Assembly: GCA_003427395.1 (NCBI GenBank)
Contig: BFEA01000215.1
Coordinates: forward strand, 1,103,689 to 1,137,824
DNA: 34,136 bases
Direction: 5' to 3'
DNA from: Chara braunii
Taxonomy: Eukaryota > Streptophyta > Charophyceae > Charales > Characeae
Under the pieces are notes generated by a model. It ran no database searches and was not told the origin of the DNA. It worked only from the letters and a program-made list of their open reading frames with translations. Below, piece after piece: positions 9,595 through 19,754 of this stretch. A program made the translations under genes and the position numbers. Numbering within the stretch: the stretch's first letter is position 1; each line of letters begins with the position of its first letter.

Positions 9595-10226
9595 AAAAAA
9601 AAAAAAAACATATGAAAAAATGATATGTTATGTAGAAAAATACATTAAACAATATTCGCCTAAGCATCACATCCAAATTTCTTGCCAAATTTGAAACAAA
9701 AATAAAATACGGAAAACATATACTTATTATAAAAATAACAAAAAGTAAAAAAAAAAATTAAATTTAGTGAGTGTGCGAGGACGTTTTCGACACCGCCATC
9801 TTTGGTGATTTTTTAATTTTTTTTTGGAATATCAAAATGCCCTGAAAATTTATAGATGTATACTTCACATAATACAAAACCACCTAAAAAAGTTTCAAAA
9901 AATAATAAATTTATTTAAACCCCAACTAAAATAAAAACAAAAAGTAAAAAGTGAAAAAAAACGTGGGCGAGCATGTTTTGACACCGTCATCTTTCGCGAT
10001 TTTTAAATCCTATTTGCCTAGGCCAAATAACGTCAAAATTTATAGGCATGTACCTCACGTCATAGAGAGATCGCAAAAAAAAATTCAGAACAAAAAAAAA
10101 CAGGCCCCGAAATAATTTTTGGCGGGGACCGAACGCCGTTAGGTTCGGGCCCAACACGGGACCCCGAACGCCCGTACGTACAAAGGTTGGTCCGGGGACC
10201 TCCGTACGTACGGGCTGGTGACCCTA
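9453..10226 (+). mobile_element. Non-autonomous hAT-like DNA transposon, copy A (774 bp)
   Basis: The left end CAAGGTAACCAGC matches the reverse complement of the right end (TAGGGTCACCAGC) at 10 of 13 positions. A perfect 8-bp duplication flanks it. Ends beginning (C/T)A(G)GG with an 8-bp duplication are typical of hAT elements. Both ends are GC-rich with TTCGGG and GTACGTACGGG motifs; the interior is AT-rich. The interior holds two copies of a block containing GACACCG(C/T)CATCTTT, at 9789-9803 and 9980-9994, so it carries an internal duplication of about 190 bp. No transposase frame exists, so it depends on an enzyme supplied elsewhere. An inverted copy lies at 10757-11475. A Mutator-like element is the alternative, because the flanks also match over 9 of 10 bases. 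Confidence 0.7.
9560..9608. repeat. C25 run joined directly to an A24 run
   Basis: Twenty-five Cs (9560-9584) are followed without interruption by about twenty-four As (9585-9608), inside hAT-like copy A. The other copies have only an A-rich run at this place. The complementary G-run could stack as a quadruplex. Lengths in such runs are unreliable in draft assemblies. Confidence 0.8.
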
Positions 10227-10234
10227 GTAACAAA
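10227..10234. repeat. Right 8-bp target-site duplication of hAT-like copy A
   Basis: GTAACAAA is identical to 9445-9452 at the other end of the element. Confidence 0.7.
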
Positions 10235-10334
10235 TACATATTATCAAGAATCATGATACAAACAACTTTTGCATGGGCGTCCGAATTCCCAACCACATTG
10301 GAAAAAGAAAAAGAAGAAGAAGAAAAAAATATAT

Positions 10335-10625
10335 TATCAAAATTTAGGCTACCCGCCGGGTCACTCTATTTTTTTGGATGGGCCGAACGTGCAAGGACTG
10401 TGGAAGGTCCTAGCAAAAAAAAAAGAAAAAAAAAAACATTAAAAAAAAAATGTTATGAGAAAAAATAAACTAAATAACGTTTACCTAAGGTTCACATCGA
10501 AATTCTTTACCAAATTTAAAATAAAAAATAAACTTAAAAAATAATTTTTATTTTTGTATTTTTGTATTTTTATTTGACCCGGTCGGGCAAGTGACCCCGA
10601 ACCGCTCTGATAACTTGCATTTTGA
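10335..10625 (+). mobile_element. Partial relative of the hAT-like family, copy C
   Basis: From GGATGGGCCGAACGTG (10376) through an A-rich run to ATGTTATGAGAAAAA, TTTACCTAAG.TTCACATC and TTTACCAAATTTAAAATAAAAA (to about 10530), this follows the left half of copy A in the same order. The central blocks are missing. It ends in a GC-rich stretch with GACCCGGTCGGGCAAGTGAC (10577-10596), which resembles 6062-6078. It sits between full copies A and B. Confidence 0.5.
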
Positions 10626-10756
10626 AAAATTATTATTATCATTATGTATTATTTTTAATTAAAGTTGCTTATTTGTAAATCGAGCTTGGTTAGAAATTCG
10701 GGTATGACTCCCAATCAAAAGTTGTTTGTATTCTTACCACAATATATATATACATA

Positions 10757-11475
10757 CAGTATCACCATCCCGTATGTACGGAGGTCCCTGGGCCGACCTC
10801 CATACGTATGGGTATTCGGGGTCTGAACCCAGCAGCGTTCAGCCACCACCAAAAAATATTTCGGGGCTGAAAAATACTTTTTTTTCTGAATTATTTTTTC
10901 TGACTTTTCCATGATGTGAGGTACATACCTTTAAATTTTCAAGTCATTTTGCTAAGCCAAAAGAAAATTAAAAATCGCCAAAGATGGCACTGTCAAAACA
11001 TGTTCACCCACTCACTATTTTGTTTTTTTTTCACTTTTCACTTTCCGTTTTCACTTTATTGTGGGGCCTAAAAAACTTTATTATTTTTTAATTTTTTTTT
11101 AATGAGCTTCTTATTATATAAAGTATACATCTGAAAATTTCAAGGTATTTCGATGTGGCAAAAAAAAATGAAAAATTTTCAAAGATGGCGGTGTCGAAAA
11201 AGTGTTTGCTCCTTCATTAATTTTATTACTTTTTTCATTCTTTCTTATTTTGATTATTAGTTTTATTTTCTGTATTGTATTTTTATTTAAAATTTGGTAA
11301 GGAATTTGAATGTAATTCTCAGGTAAATGTTGTTTATTTTATTTTTCTTGATAATATATATTTTTTTTAGATGTTTCTGTTTTTTTTTTTTTGTCCACGG
11401 TCGAACGGTCGAACGTATCCTCAAGGGGTCCCGTACGTTCGGGCGTTCGACCCGTCCCGAACGCCGGTTACCCTG
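10757..11475 (-). mobile_element. Non-autonomous hAT-like DNA transposon, copy B (719 bp, inverted)
   Basis: This is the reverse complement counterpart of copy A along its whole length. Read on the minus strand it begins CAGGGTAACCGGCG at 11475, continues with the TTCGGG- and GTACGGG-rich left end, the AT-rich core with GACACCGCCATCTTT (complement of 11181-11195) and its second version (complement of 10980-10994), and ends with GGGATGGTGATACTG at 10757. TATATACATA flanks both sides (10747-10756 and 11476-11485). That is longer than the 8 bases expected and is low-complexity, so the exact duplication is uncertain. There is no transposase frame. Confidence 0.7.
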
Positions 11476-11485
11476 TATATACATA

Positions 11486-11965
11486 TATGTATATATATAT
11501 TAGCTGTTTCTTTTTTTTTTCTTCTTAGTACAAGGACCCGGGGTTTTGGATTCGTACACATATGTTGGAATACGTACGTGTATGCAGTGCTACCAAACTT
11601 TTTTTTTTTTTACCTGAAACCACCAGTTCACCCAGGCCTATTATGACGAACCAAAAAATGCATTTTGTCGAGCCTGAAAGTGATCGGTACCATGCCTTGG
11701 CAAACTGTGGACGGTACCGGTACCAACCTCTCTGCGAACTGAAGTGTTGGACCTGCCACCAACAAATGAAACAAAAAGAAGGTTGTATGTCATTCACGTA
11801 CATTGTTTTCACTCATGTACTGCCCAGCGAAAGCTCGGATCCATGGAAGTACATGAACAAAATTTAAAAATAGATAAAAAAATAACCAGGAAATGATGAT
11901 ATCTTAAAGCAATTGCCTTTTCTATAAGATGGGAAGAAAAAAAGAAAAAAACGACGGAAAAAATA
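11486..11965. other. No gene recognised
   Basis: Short open frames exist on both strands at 11525-11867 (up to 101 codons) but match nothing I recognise and lie opposite each other. A T-run lies at about 11600-11610. GGTACCGGTACC at 11713-11724 is a perfect 12-bp palindrome. Function unknown. Confidence 0.45.
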
Positions 11966-11967
11966 AA

Positions 11968-13027
11968 TACTATCATGACATGGCAGTGGGTCTCGCTGCA
12001 CTACTCACCAAATGTTGACAGTGAGAATGAATCTTCCGCTAGAACATTGAAAGATACACCACCATATTTTTGTTTTTTTTGCATGTGAAGAGTAGTGGAG
12101 GGCAGCCTTGTATAGAGCAGAAAAGACAGGGTGCCCTCATCCTAAATGAGGGCACTCTCCGCAACTAGTACGGTATTGTGGATGAACTGGACCGCAAACA
12201 CGTCCAGAGCTGAGTATATCGAGTCCAAGTGTGAGTATGCCCTTAGTAAAGGCGGAGTCTTCTTTCCTCCCTCCACCTGTCACCACAAGGGAACATGCCT
12301 GGAAGAATCGGTGACGGGAAAAGAAAAACCTGTTGTAAAAAAATAAAATAAAAAAATTTGTAGTGCTTCATCCTGCCACTCTCCGCAACTAGTACGGTTT
12401 TGTGGATGAACTGGACCGCAAACGCGTCCAGAGTTGAGTATATCGAGTCCAAGTGTGAGTATGCCCTTAGTAAAGGCGGAGTCTTCTTTCCTCCCTCCAC
12501 CTGTCACCACAAGGGAACACGGCTGGAAGAATCGTTGACGGGAAAAGAAAACCCTGTTGTAAAAAAATAAAATAAAAAAATTTGTAGTGCTTCATCCTGC
12601 CATGTCGTCGATAAATATACATTATCAACTTGCACAATTGGTGAGAAGAATAAACAAAATGAATACTATCATGAGATGGTAGTGGGTCTCGCTGCACTAC
12701 TCACCAAATGTTGACAGTGAGAATGAATCTTCCGCTAAAACATCGAAAGATACACTGCCATATTTTTGTTCTTTTTGCATGTGGAGAGTAGTGGAGCTCA
12801 ACCTTGTATAAAGCAGAAAACTTGAAGATGGGGTGCCCTCATCCAACTCAGGGCACGTTCCGCAGTTACGGTTTTGTGGATGATCTGAACCGCAAACGCA
12901 TACAGAGATGAGTATATCAAATCCAAATGTGAGTATGCCCTTAGTCAGGGCGGAGTCTTTCAGCCTCCCTCCGGCACTCAACATAAGGGACCAGGCCTGG
13001 AAGAATCTGCGGCGGGAAAAAAAAAAA
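11968..13027. repeat. Nested tandem repeat (about 700-bp and 224-bp units)
   Basis: A 224-bp step repeats CTCCGCAACTAGTACGG at 12157 and 12381; both units carry GAGTATATCGAGTCCAAGTG and end in an A-rich tail with TTTGTAGTGCTTCATCCTGCCA. A larger unit beginning TACTATCATGA.ATGG.AGTG near 11968 recurs near 12662 with the same order of blocks (ACTCACCAAATGTTGACAGT, AATCTTCCGCT, GGTGCCCTCATCC), then a third, more diverged copy of the short unit (about 12850-13027). The array runs into the N gap, so its real length is unknown. No coding potential is supported. Confidence 0.85.
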
Positions 13028-13399
13028 NNNNNNNNNNNNNNNNNNNNNNNNNNNNNNNNNNNNNNNNNNNNNNNNNNNNNNNNNNNNNNNNNNNNNNNNN
13101 NNNNNNNNNNNNNNNNNNNNNNNNNNNNNNNNNNNNNNNNNNNNNNNNNNNNNNNNNNNNNNNNNNNNNNNNNNNNNNNNNNNNNNNNNNNNNNNNNNNN
13201 NNNNNNNNNNNNNNNNNNNNNNNNNNNNNNNNNNNNNNNNNNNNNNNNNNNNNNNNNNNNNNNNNNNNNNNNNNNNNNNNNNNNNNNNNNNNNNNNNNNN
13301 NNNNNNNNNNNNNNNNNNNNNNNNNNNNNNNNNNNNNNNNNNNNNNNNNNNNNNNNNNNNNNNNNNNNNNNNNNNNNNNNNNNNNNNNNNNNNNNNNNN
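13028..13399. other. Assembly gap (372 Ns)
   Basis: This is an unbroken run of N. It starts inside an A-run at the end of a tandem repeat array and ends next to a T-rich repeat, consistent with assembly failure on repeats. Open frames reported across it are meaningless. Confidence 0.99.
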
Positions 13400-13411
13400 C
13401 TACTTTTTTTT

Positions 13412-13500
13412 CGGCGTGACAGTTGCAATGCCTTTTTCTGCAACGTTGCTCTTTTCCTGGCGTGACAGGTGCAACGTGATACTTTTTTGTGCCATGTTTT
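13412..13500. repeat. 46-bp tandem duplication, two copies
   Basis: GGCGTGACAGTTGCAA at 13413 recurs as GGCGTGACAGGTGCAA at 13459, each followed by a T-rich stretch. The array may start inside the preceding gap. Confidence 0.7.
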
Positions 13501-13698
13501 TCTTTTTCTTCGCCAAAGCACACATTTTCACTCGTGTGGCTTTTGCCCAACAGTTGGACCTTGACACATTACAAAGTTTTTTTGGGCCCACCATCACTAT
13601 CTTGTAAGCCTCTACCGCCCCTCTACCAAACAACTGAGGTTCGTTCGCAGTTTACTGCAATACGATGAACAGTGCACGATAGTGAACTGATGGTTTAA
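13501..13698. other. Short non-coding stretch
   Basis: Short open frames overlap on both strands and no family is recognised. Confidence 0.4.
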
Positions 13699-13866
13699 GT
13701 AGAGTCACGAAAACGAGTTATAATTGCACTTTGGGGCAAGATACAATTTGCAATTGCACTTCGCACACCCTACTTGACTAGAAAGTTTATATACATTCCC
13801 GAAACTGCAATTCGAAATTGTATCTTTGCCCGTAGTGCAATTGTAACTCGTTTTTTTGACTCCTAC
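13699..13866. mobile_element. Foldback / MITE-like element, 60-bp inverted arms
   Basis: Arm 13699-13758 is the near-perfect reverse complement of 13806-13866, with a 47-base centre. The arms share GAGTCA.GAAAACGAGTTA and AATTGCAC..., and AAGATACAATTT. Arms taking up most of a short element are typical of foldback-type miniature elements. I could not define a target-site duplication: the right flank is a TA run that obscures it. No coding capacity is present. Confidence 0.75.
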
Positions 13867-14229
13867 ATATATATATATATTTTTTTTATGACCTTTCCAT
13901 AGCCCTTTCCCGACCGGACCAGCTATGCAACGAACTTAACTCAAGCAACCCAATTGTACTTTAGATCGACGATTGATTGATTCATTTAGTTTTGATTTCA
14001 TTGTTTTACTACTGAAAATGTGTGTTATATTAGTGATGATATAATTTTATCATAGTTCTCCTGCAACAAAACACTTGACTGATTACCAAGTACCCGATAT
14101 AAATATAGTTTGAAAAAACAAAGAAAAAGTTAACTCAAAAATCGAAATTGATAAACAATGTAGAAATATAATGACTTGCATCATTGTAAGTCATCCTCAT
14201 AAAATGAACCTATAAATATATATGCATAT
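13867..14229. other. AT-rich, no gene seen
   Basis: A TA microsatellite at about 13867-13880 is followed by AT-rich sequence without recognisable features. Confidence 0.55.
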
Positions 14230-14845
14230 ACATTGCGGGCATTTAGGTTCGGCTGAACTCCCGAACCCGGACATGGCAAATGTTCGGCCCCCCTCGTGAA
14301 GCGTCCGGTAATTCAGGCCGAACACAAACCTAAAAAAAAAATTAAAAAAATTACAAAATATATAAAAAATAAAATATGTTATGTAGAAAAACAAAATGAA
14401 CAATATTTGCCTCAGCGTTACATCCAAATTCCTTACCAAATTTGAAATAAAAATAAAATACAAAAACAAATTATAATATAAAAAAAAAAATTAAAATTAG
14501 TGAGTGGGCGAGCACGTCTTCGACACCACCATCTTTGGCAATGTTTTATTTTTCTTAGAAAAATGAAATACTCTGAAAACTTCCAGATGTGTATTTTCCA
14601 TAATATAACACTTATTCAAAAATTTCAAAACATCACAAAATATTCGAGGCATCAAAATATAATCAAAACAAAAAGTGAAAAGTGAAAAAAAAAAAAAAAC
14701 TAGGTCACCAAGCACGTTTTAACACCGACAAATTTGACGATTGTTTTTTTTTTTTTTTTTTTAAAATGCCTTGCAAATTTACATGCATGTAGCGCATGTT
14801 ATAAAGAACACTATTTTTTTTTTTTTTTTTAAGCCCCAAAATATC
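14230..14845 (+). mobile_element. Truncated hAT-like family member, copy D
   Basis: In the same order and strand as copy A: a GC-rich end with CCCGAACCCGGACATGG and AGGCCGAACACAAACC, an A-rich run, ATGTTATGTAGAAAAAC, TTACATCCAAATTCCTTACC, then AGTGAGTGGGCGAGCACGTC followed by GACACCACCATCTTT (14521-14535) and a second diverged block (14721-14735). It stops near AAGCCCCAAAATAT and lacks the GC-rich right end, so it is a truncated copy. Confidence 0.65.
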
Positions 14846-14860
14846 GGCCATGTAACCATG

Positions 14861-15070
14861 TATGTATATATAGATTTTTCAATAATTAAAACTACACTTT
14901 ATTATTCTCCCAAATCTTTTATTGTCTTTGAAATTCTTTCAATTCACCTTCACTACCTACCTACCACTACTCCTAAGGCTTATACAACGAACCCCTACGA
15001 ACATAGCTTTGTTGTCTGCCTCTAATCATCCTATCATGAATAATTTATTTACAAGTATTAAAAGAAGAAA
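14861..15070 (+). repeat. Dispersed repeat R, copy 1
   Basis: TTCACCTTCACTACCTACCT and the next ACCACTACTCCTAAG (14942-14976), with the preceding AT-rich 70 bases, match the reverse complement of about 22690-22860 in the same order. It is a dispersed repeat of unknown class. Confidence 0.6.
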
Positions 15071-15104
15071 AGATTACGAGCCACTAATCAAGATACCTAG
15101 TTAA

Positions 15105-15300
15105 TTTTATTTGGGCGGCCCAACCTTGCCGGGTCGTCCAAATAACCATCTTTTCATGTCGTGACCGTGCAAGGATCATGTAAGGACCCAACAAAAAAGT
15201 AAGCAAATCCAAACAGAATTAAAAAAAAAAAATAATGTGATGTATAAACCTCAATTGGATAATTTTTACCTCGGCCTCACATAAAGATTCATAAAAAAAA
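15105..15300 (+). mobile_element. Possible remnant of the hAT-like family, copy E
   Basis: A GC-rich piece (GGGCGGCCCAACCTTGCCGG) followed by an A-rich run, ATGTGATGTATAAA and TTTTTACCTCGGCCTCACAT resembles the layout of copy C. The match is weak. Confidence 0.35.
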
Positions 15301-16390
15301 AAACATCCACATTGATATTAATATTAATATTATTATTATTATTTTTCTCTGGCAGACAAATTGTTTCGGGGCAATATATTAACCTAGATTTTTCTACATT
15401 TTATTCATCATTTGCGAATATGTGAGAAGTTGAGTGGTGAGTTATATTAGCTTTGCCAAACCATTATAAGAACAAGTCCAGTACTATGATTTTTAAGAAT
15501 TATCTTAAGGAATTTATTCTTCAACTCTCTCAAAGTGCACATCAACAAGTTTAATTGCTTTGAGTTTGATTACACGTCTGTCTACCTATCTCACAAGAGG
15601 ATACATAAGAGAAATTAAATATATTAAGTTTTTTTATTGCTAATAAAAAACTTGAATGAAGTTATTCATAACACTATAAGTGGTTGAAACCATACATACG
15701 ACGCATCGTGTGCGAGCAAGTAACGCACGTGTGCCACATAGCACACCGCACATGTGATGCGACGAACTTTGAATTGGAAGGGCAGAATGTGTTAACCAAA
15801 TGAGTATCTCCCTTTTAAAAATTGTAAATGCACAAAAACAGTACAATTTCGGGTCACATCGTATATGCTCCTCGTTGGATCTTACCTCCTTTCCAAAGGA
15901 ACCTTTGCAAAGAATTTGCAGGGATCCCATGCACTTGGAAGTCGTTCGTTCAAGTATTTGAGGAACATGCGGAGACAAACAATATATTTTGGATTTAGAT
16001 TCATATCTATGTTCCAAGAGTTATGGGTTACGAGTTTCCTTTCTTACGTGAGGTTGCCCTAAGGACCTCGTTCCATTGATCAACAGTTGCACGAATGAAA
16101 AACGTATCGCTTGTACCATTCCGGTTTATAAGAGAAGATTCGTTCTATTTTTTCACATTTGGTGAGTAGTGGATTGAAACCCTAAAAAACGCATGTCGAG
16201 TTAATAAATGACTAACCCATAATTTATGAAACACAAACCTGAATTTGAAACTACATCATATATAACTCACCTACTCCCTCCTTATTACAAGTCCAGCAAT
16301 TGCCCTTCCGTGTTGGCCGCAGCCTTGCCAGTTTCTTGCAGGGACCTTTTGAATAACCGACAGGGGTTTTCTAAATATTGTGAAAGGGTT
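15301..16390. other. No gene recognised
   Basis: This contains an ATT/AAT microsatellite (about 15316-15345) and otherwise unremarkable AT-rich sequence. The open frames at 15640-16062 overlap on opposite strands and are not recognised. Confidence 0.5.
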
Positions 16391-16393
16391 CGT

Positions 16394-16395
<2 letters not shown>

Positions 16396-16461
<66 letters not shown>
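16396..16461. repeat. (CT)33 microsatellite
   Basis: About 66 bases of perfect CT repeat, followed by a T-rich stretch. One of seven such tracts in the right half of the window. Confidence 0.97.
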
Positions 16462-16467
<6 letters not shown>

Positions 16468-16499
16468 GTTTGTCCCCTTCCCCCCTCCTTCTCTCTCTC

Positions 16500-17130
16500 T
16501 CCAGCATGTAGACACACCTCACATCTGCGATCGACACGCAACACACCTCGCGTATGCGCCGCAAGTATGGTTGGAAAAACCTTGAATAATTTATTTATTA
16601 GATAGATAACTTTCTCCAAAATATGTCTTGTAAAGTAGTAGTAATAGTTACAACTTGTATAGGAATAATCATATTATTCGCTATACACGTTTTTTTCAAA
16701 ATAATTACGAGTTTAAACCTTATCTAATTACCTGAATTATTACTATAAAACATGTCTTTTATCCATAGTTTTCCTTATCTATATTTTTTCACGAAACAAT
16801 CTTACTTCAATATGGTTGTTGTTTGTTATTTCCAAGGATGTACATAGATATCCATACGCCATTCAAAATGTTAAATTGTGTACGTTGATGCAATAAACTT
16901 AAATATACTAAGTAGAAATGATGACGCCCCTAATGCTGCTTTTCGACGGTAGGCACATTGTCATCCTTAGGGGGTTCATCGAATCTTCTCCCCTTATTTG
17001 TTCTTCCGCCACCAACCCACTTGACCAACAGTTACACTTAAGATGCATCATTCTTCTTATAAAATGCCACCGCTAGGACAAAACTATCATTTAGAAATAT
17101 ATGATAGAAAATCAAAAGACAATGGTCAAC
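16500..17130. other. No gene recognised
   Basis: AT-rich sequence. No coding region, RNA gene or repeat is obvious. Confidence 0.5.
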
Positions 17131-17139
17131 AATAATAAC

Positions 17140-18120
17140 AAATTATGAATTCAATTAAATTATAAGGTATCAATCAATAAGGTACAAGAATTTACACTTA
17201 TATGAAAATGAATCTTCTCCTTGTATATAGGGGATAATTAAGTGGAAACTTAAAGGGGCATATTCCCTTGAAGATTTACAGAAATTAAGTACTAATATAA
17301 TAAGGAGAAGGCCTATAAGGCAAAATTCCTCGATTTATGTAATAAATTGAGGCTTGGGGGTATTATATTTACATGTAATTTATGGCTTATGAGACAAATT
17401 TGGCCCATTTTTGTAACGAACTAAGGTGTGGGGATACGATATTTATGTGCAACTTGTTGTTTTTGTCATGCAACGACCTCAGGAGTGGGTGAAACATAAT
17501 GTCATCTTCAATAGTTCATTGAGAAAGATAAACCCCTTTATTTTGCACACACATAAGCAAGAACATACAACTTCGTGAGCAAGAAATCAATTGAATGATA
17601 AGGAATCAAGTAATCAAGTACAAAAGTATATACTTGTAGAGCAATTATCTTGTACTTGTACCTGTACTTGAACGGAGGGCATATTAGGTGACATGTTAAA
17701 GGGTTCGGTCCTTCAAAAATTTATGTGAACGAAGTACCAATATAATAAGGACAACACTTATGATCAAATTTCCTCGACTTTTACAATAATTTAAAATGTG
17801 CAGATATCATATTTATGTCTATTTTATGAACTTCTTGTCATACGACCGTCTCAGAGGTGCAAAAAACTCAACTCTAATTTAACTTTTCCCTTACCGCGCT
17901 TACACCTTCGTGAGTGAAAAACAGTCACTTGAATAATAAAGACTCAATCAATCAAGTACAAAAACATATACTTGTATGACAATTTATCTTGTCCTTGTAT
18001 GAAGGGGATAACTGGGTGACGAGTTTAGGGAGCTTGCGAATGAAAGAAAAAACTTATGAGAAAAATTTCCTTGACTCATATAATGACCTATGGTGTGAGT
18101 GGCTTTCTTATTTTTCCACT
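17140..18120. repeat. Diverged tandem repeat, about 2.4 copies, period about 340-440 bp
   Basis: A marker block AAGTACAAAA(G/C)(T/A)ATATACTTGTA occurs at 17616 and 17954 and, diverged, at 17179. Further blocks follow in the same order: GGGGATAA(T/C)T(A/G)(A/G)GTG (17230, 18005), AGTAC(C/T)AATATAATAAGGA (17289, 17734), CCTCGA(T/C)TT, ATATCATATTTATGT-like sequence, and CTTCGTGAG.(A)AA. Copies are strongly diverged, with indels that change the period. There is no coding potential. Confidence 0.7.
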
Positions 18121-18168
18121 TTCTTGGCTGCGCCACTTTCTTGATTGTAAGAAGTGCCTTCGTTCACG

Positions 18169-18170
<2 letters not shown>

Positions 18171-18235
<65 letters not shown>
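18171..18235. repeat. (GA)32 microsatellite
   Basis: Perfect GA repeat of about 65 bases, separated by only 59 bases from a second tract at 18295. Confidence 0.97.
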
Positions 18236-18236
<1 letters not shown>

Positions 18237-18291
18237 CCTGTAACGTGTGTTAATGACCTAGAGGGCAGTTTCTTACCTGAAGAAGAGCATA

Positions 18292-18294
<3 letters not shown>

Positions 18295-18361
<67 letters not shown>
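18295..18361. repeat. (GA)33 microsatellite
   Basis: Perfect GA repeat of about 67 bases; the second member of a close pair. Confidence 0.97.
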
Positions 18362-18365
<4 letters not shown>

Positions 18366-18437
18366 CATGCGCAATGATCTGTGATTACAAGCATGCACGG
18401 CCCTATCCCGTTCACCAGAGGAAGAATTGAGCAAGCG

Positions 18438-18553
18438 TTGACCTTCAGGGAAAAAAAAAAAGAAAGGTTATATAATTTATATTCGAATACAACAATTGAC
18501 CTTCAGGGGAAAAAAAAAAGAAAGGTTATATAATTTATATTCGAATACAACAA
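18438..18553. repeat. 58-bp tandem duplication, nearly identical copies
   Basis: TTGACCTTCAGGG followed by an A-run, GAAAGGTTATATAATTTATA and TTCGAATACAACAATT occurs at 18438 and 18496. The copies differ by about one base, so the duplication is recent or an assembly artefact. Confidence 0.9.
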
Positions 18554-18937
18554 TTTTCTCTTCGTGAAATTCAAATATATCGCATATGTGTATTATTCGA
18601 ATAGAACCCATACGTGTTATATTCAAAGTGCGCTTGTATTCAAAGAAAAAAGTCAAACTTTCCAAAAACCAGTTAAAAAAAAAACTCAAATACAACACAT
18701 ATGCCTTATGTTCGGGGGAAGACGGCAGTGCTGGACTCAACCTTGGGGCCTAACACGATTGGTTACGGTATTGGACTTCCACCCGAGAGATTCAAGGATC
18801 GAGGTCATCAGCAGCAGCGCAAGGAGATTTAACTGATGCAGAAAGAGAAACAAAGATAGAAAAAAGAATTGTGTGATTGGAGGAAGTCGAAAGAGGCAAG
18901 CCGAAGGCTCCAAGGGAGATATCGGATGAGCTGGCAG
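18554..18937. other. No gene recognised
   Basis: AT-rich then mixed sequence. The 90-codon frame at 18564-18836 has no recognisable domain. Confidence 0.45.
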
Positions 18938-19235
18938 GAAGAGGTAGTGATGAGCGAGATCCCCTCCACCTCAAGAAAATCTAGAGAGAGTGNGAAGAGG
19001 TAGTGATGAGCGAGATCCCCTCCACCTCAAGAAAATCTAGAGAGAGTGGTCTGAAGCTCGAGGGGAAGAAAGAGAAGGGGAGAGGGTCGACCAGAGAAAA
19101 AAACTTGAACACCCTAAGCTAATCAAAGCCCAACAGAAGNAGTGGTCTGAAGCTCGAGGGGAAGAAAGAGAAGGGGAGAGGGTCGACCAGAGAAAAAAAC
19201 TTGAACACCCTAAGCTAATCAAAGCCCAACAGAAG
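18938..19235. repeat. Identical blocks on both sides of single Ns (likely assembly artefact)
   Basis: The 55 bases 18938-18992 are repeated exactly at 18994-19048 across an N at 18993. The 95 bases 19045-19139 are repeated exactly at 19141-19235 across an N at 19140. Exact duplication ending precisely at an N in two neighbouring places is best explained by overlapping contig ends that were joined with a placeholder N. The true sequence probably has one copy of each. Confidence 0.85.
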
Positions 19236-19434
19236 GCGAGGAGTCGAGCTCAAGTGGATTCAAATGGTGGACGTCAATTTGAGCGAGGGTCCCCCTGTGG
19301 GACCGATACGCTCAACATCGCCATATGCACAAAATACAAGAAATACGGTGCTCCATCTTCCCAAGGTTTAGCAGAAGATCCATTCTCCTTTTGCTCATTT
19401 GGTGTGCAACACACATTCTCTCTTTTGATGTATT

Positions 19435-19552
<118 letters not shown>

Positions 19553-19754
19553 GGCGGAGACCTTCGAAGAATGGCGAAGGAGGAGGAGGTCGAGATTATA
19601 GATGGAGGGACTGGGCCCAACGGCCAAGGGGGTGTACAGGAGATATGACATAATCCGGTAGGGGTAAACTGAAAATTAATTGGGCACTTTGAAAGTCGGC
19701 ATGTACCAAGGGCAAGGTTGTCCCTTTCTCTTGGTTTACCCTCTGTACTTCCAT

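Noticed and set aside
12697-13550. Long open frames (185-274 codons) across this stretch on both strands
   Set aside because: They run through 372 Ns; about 60 percent of the translation or more is undetermined. No domain in the readable ends.
18056-18415. Proteins with (RE)n or (SL)n tracts, also at 16226-16619, 19254-19821, 26473-27090, 31313-31987 and 32980-33261
   Set aside because: These are translations of GA/CT dinucleotide repeats, which have no stop in any frame.
19037-19222. Minus-strand protein made of two identical halves
   Set aside because: The duplication meets exactly at an N and is probably an assembly artefact.
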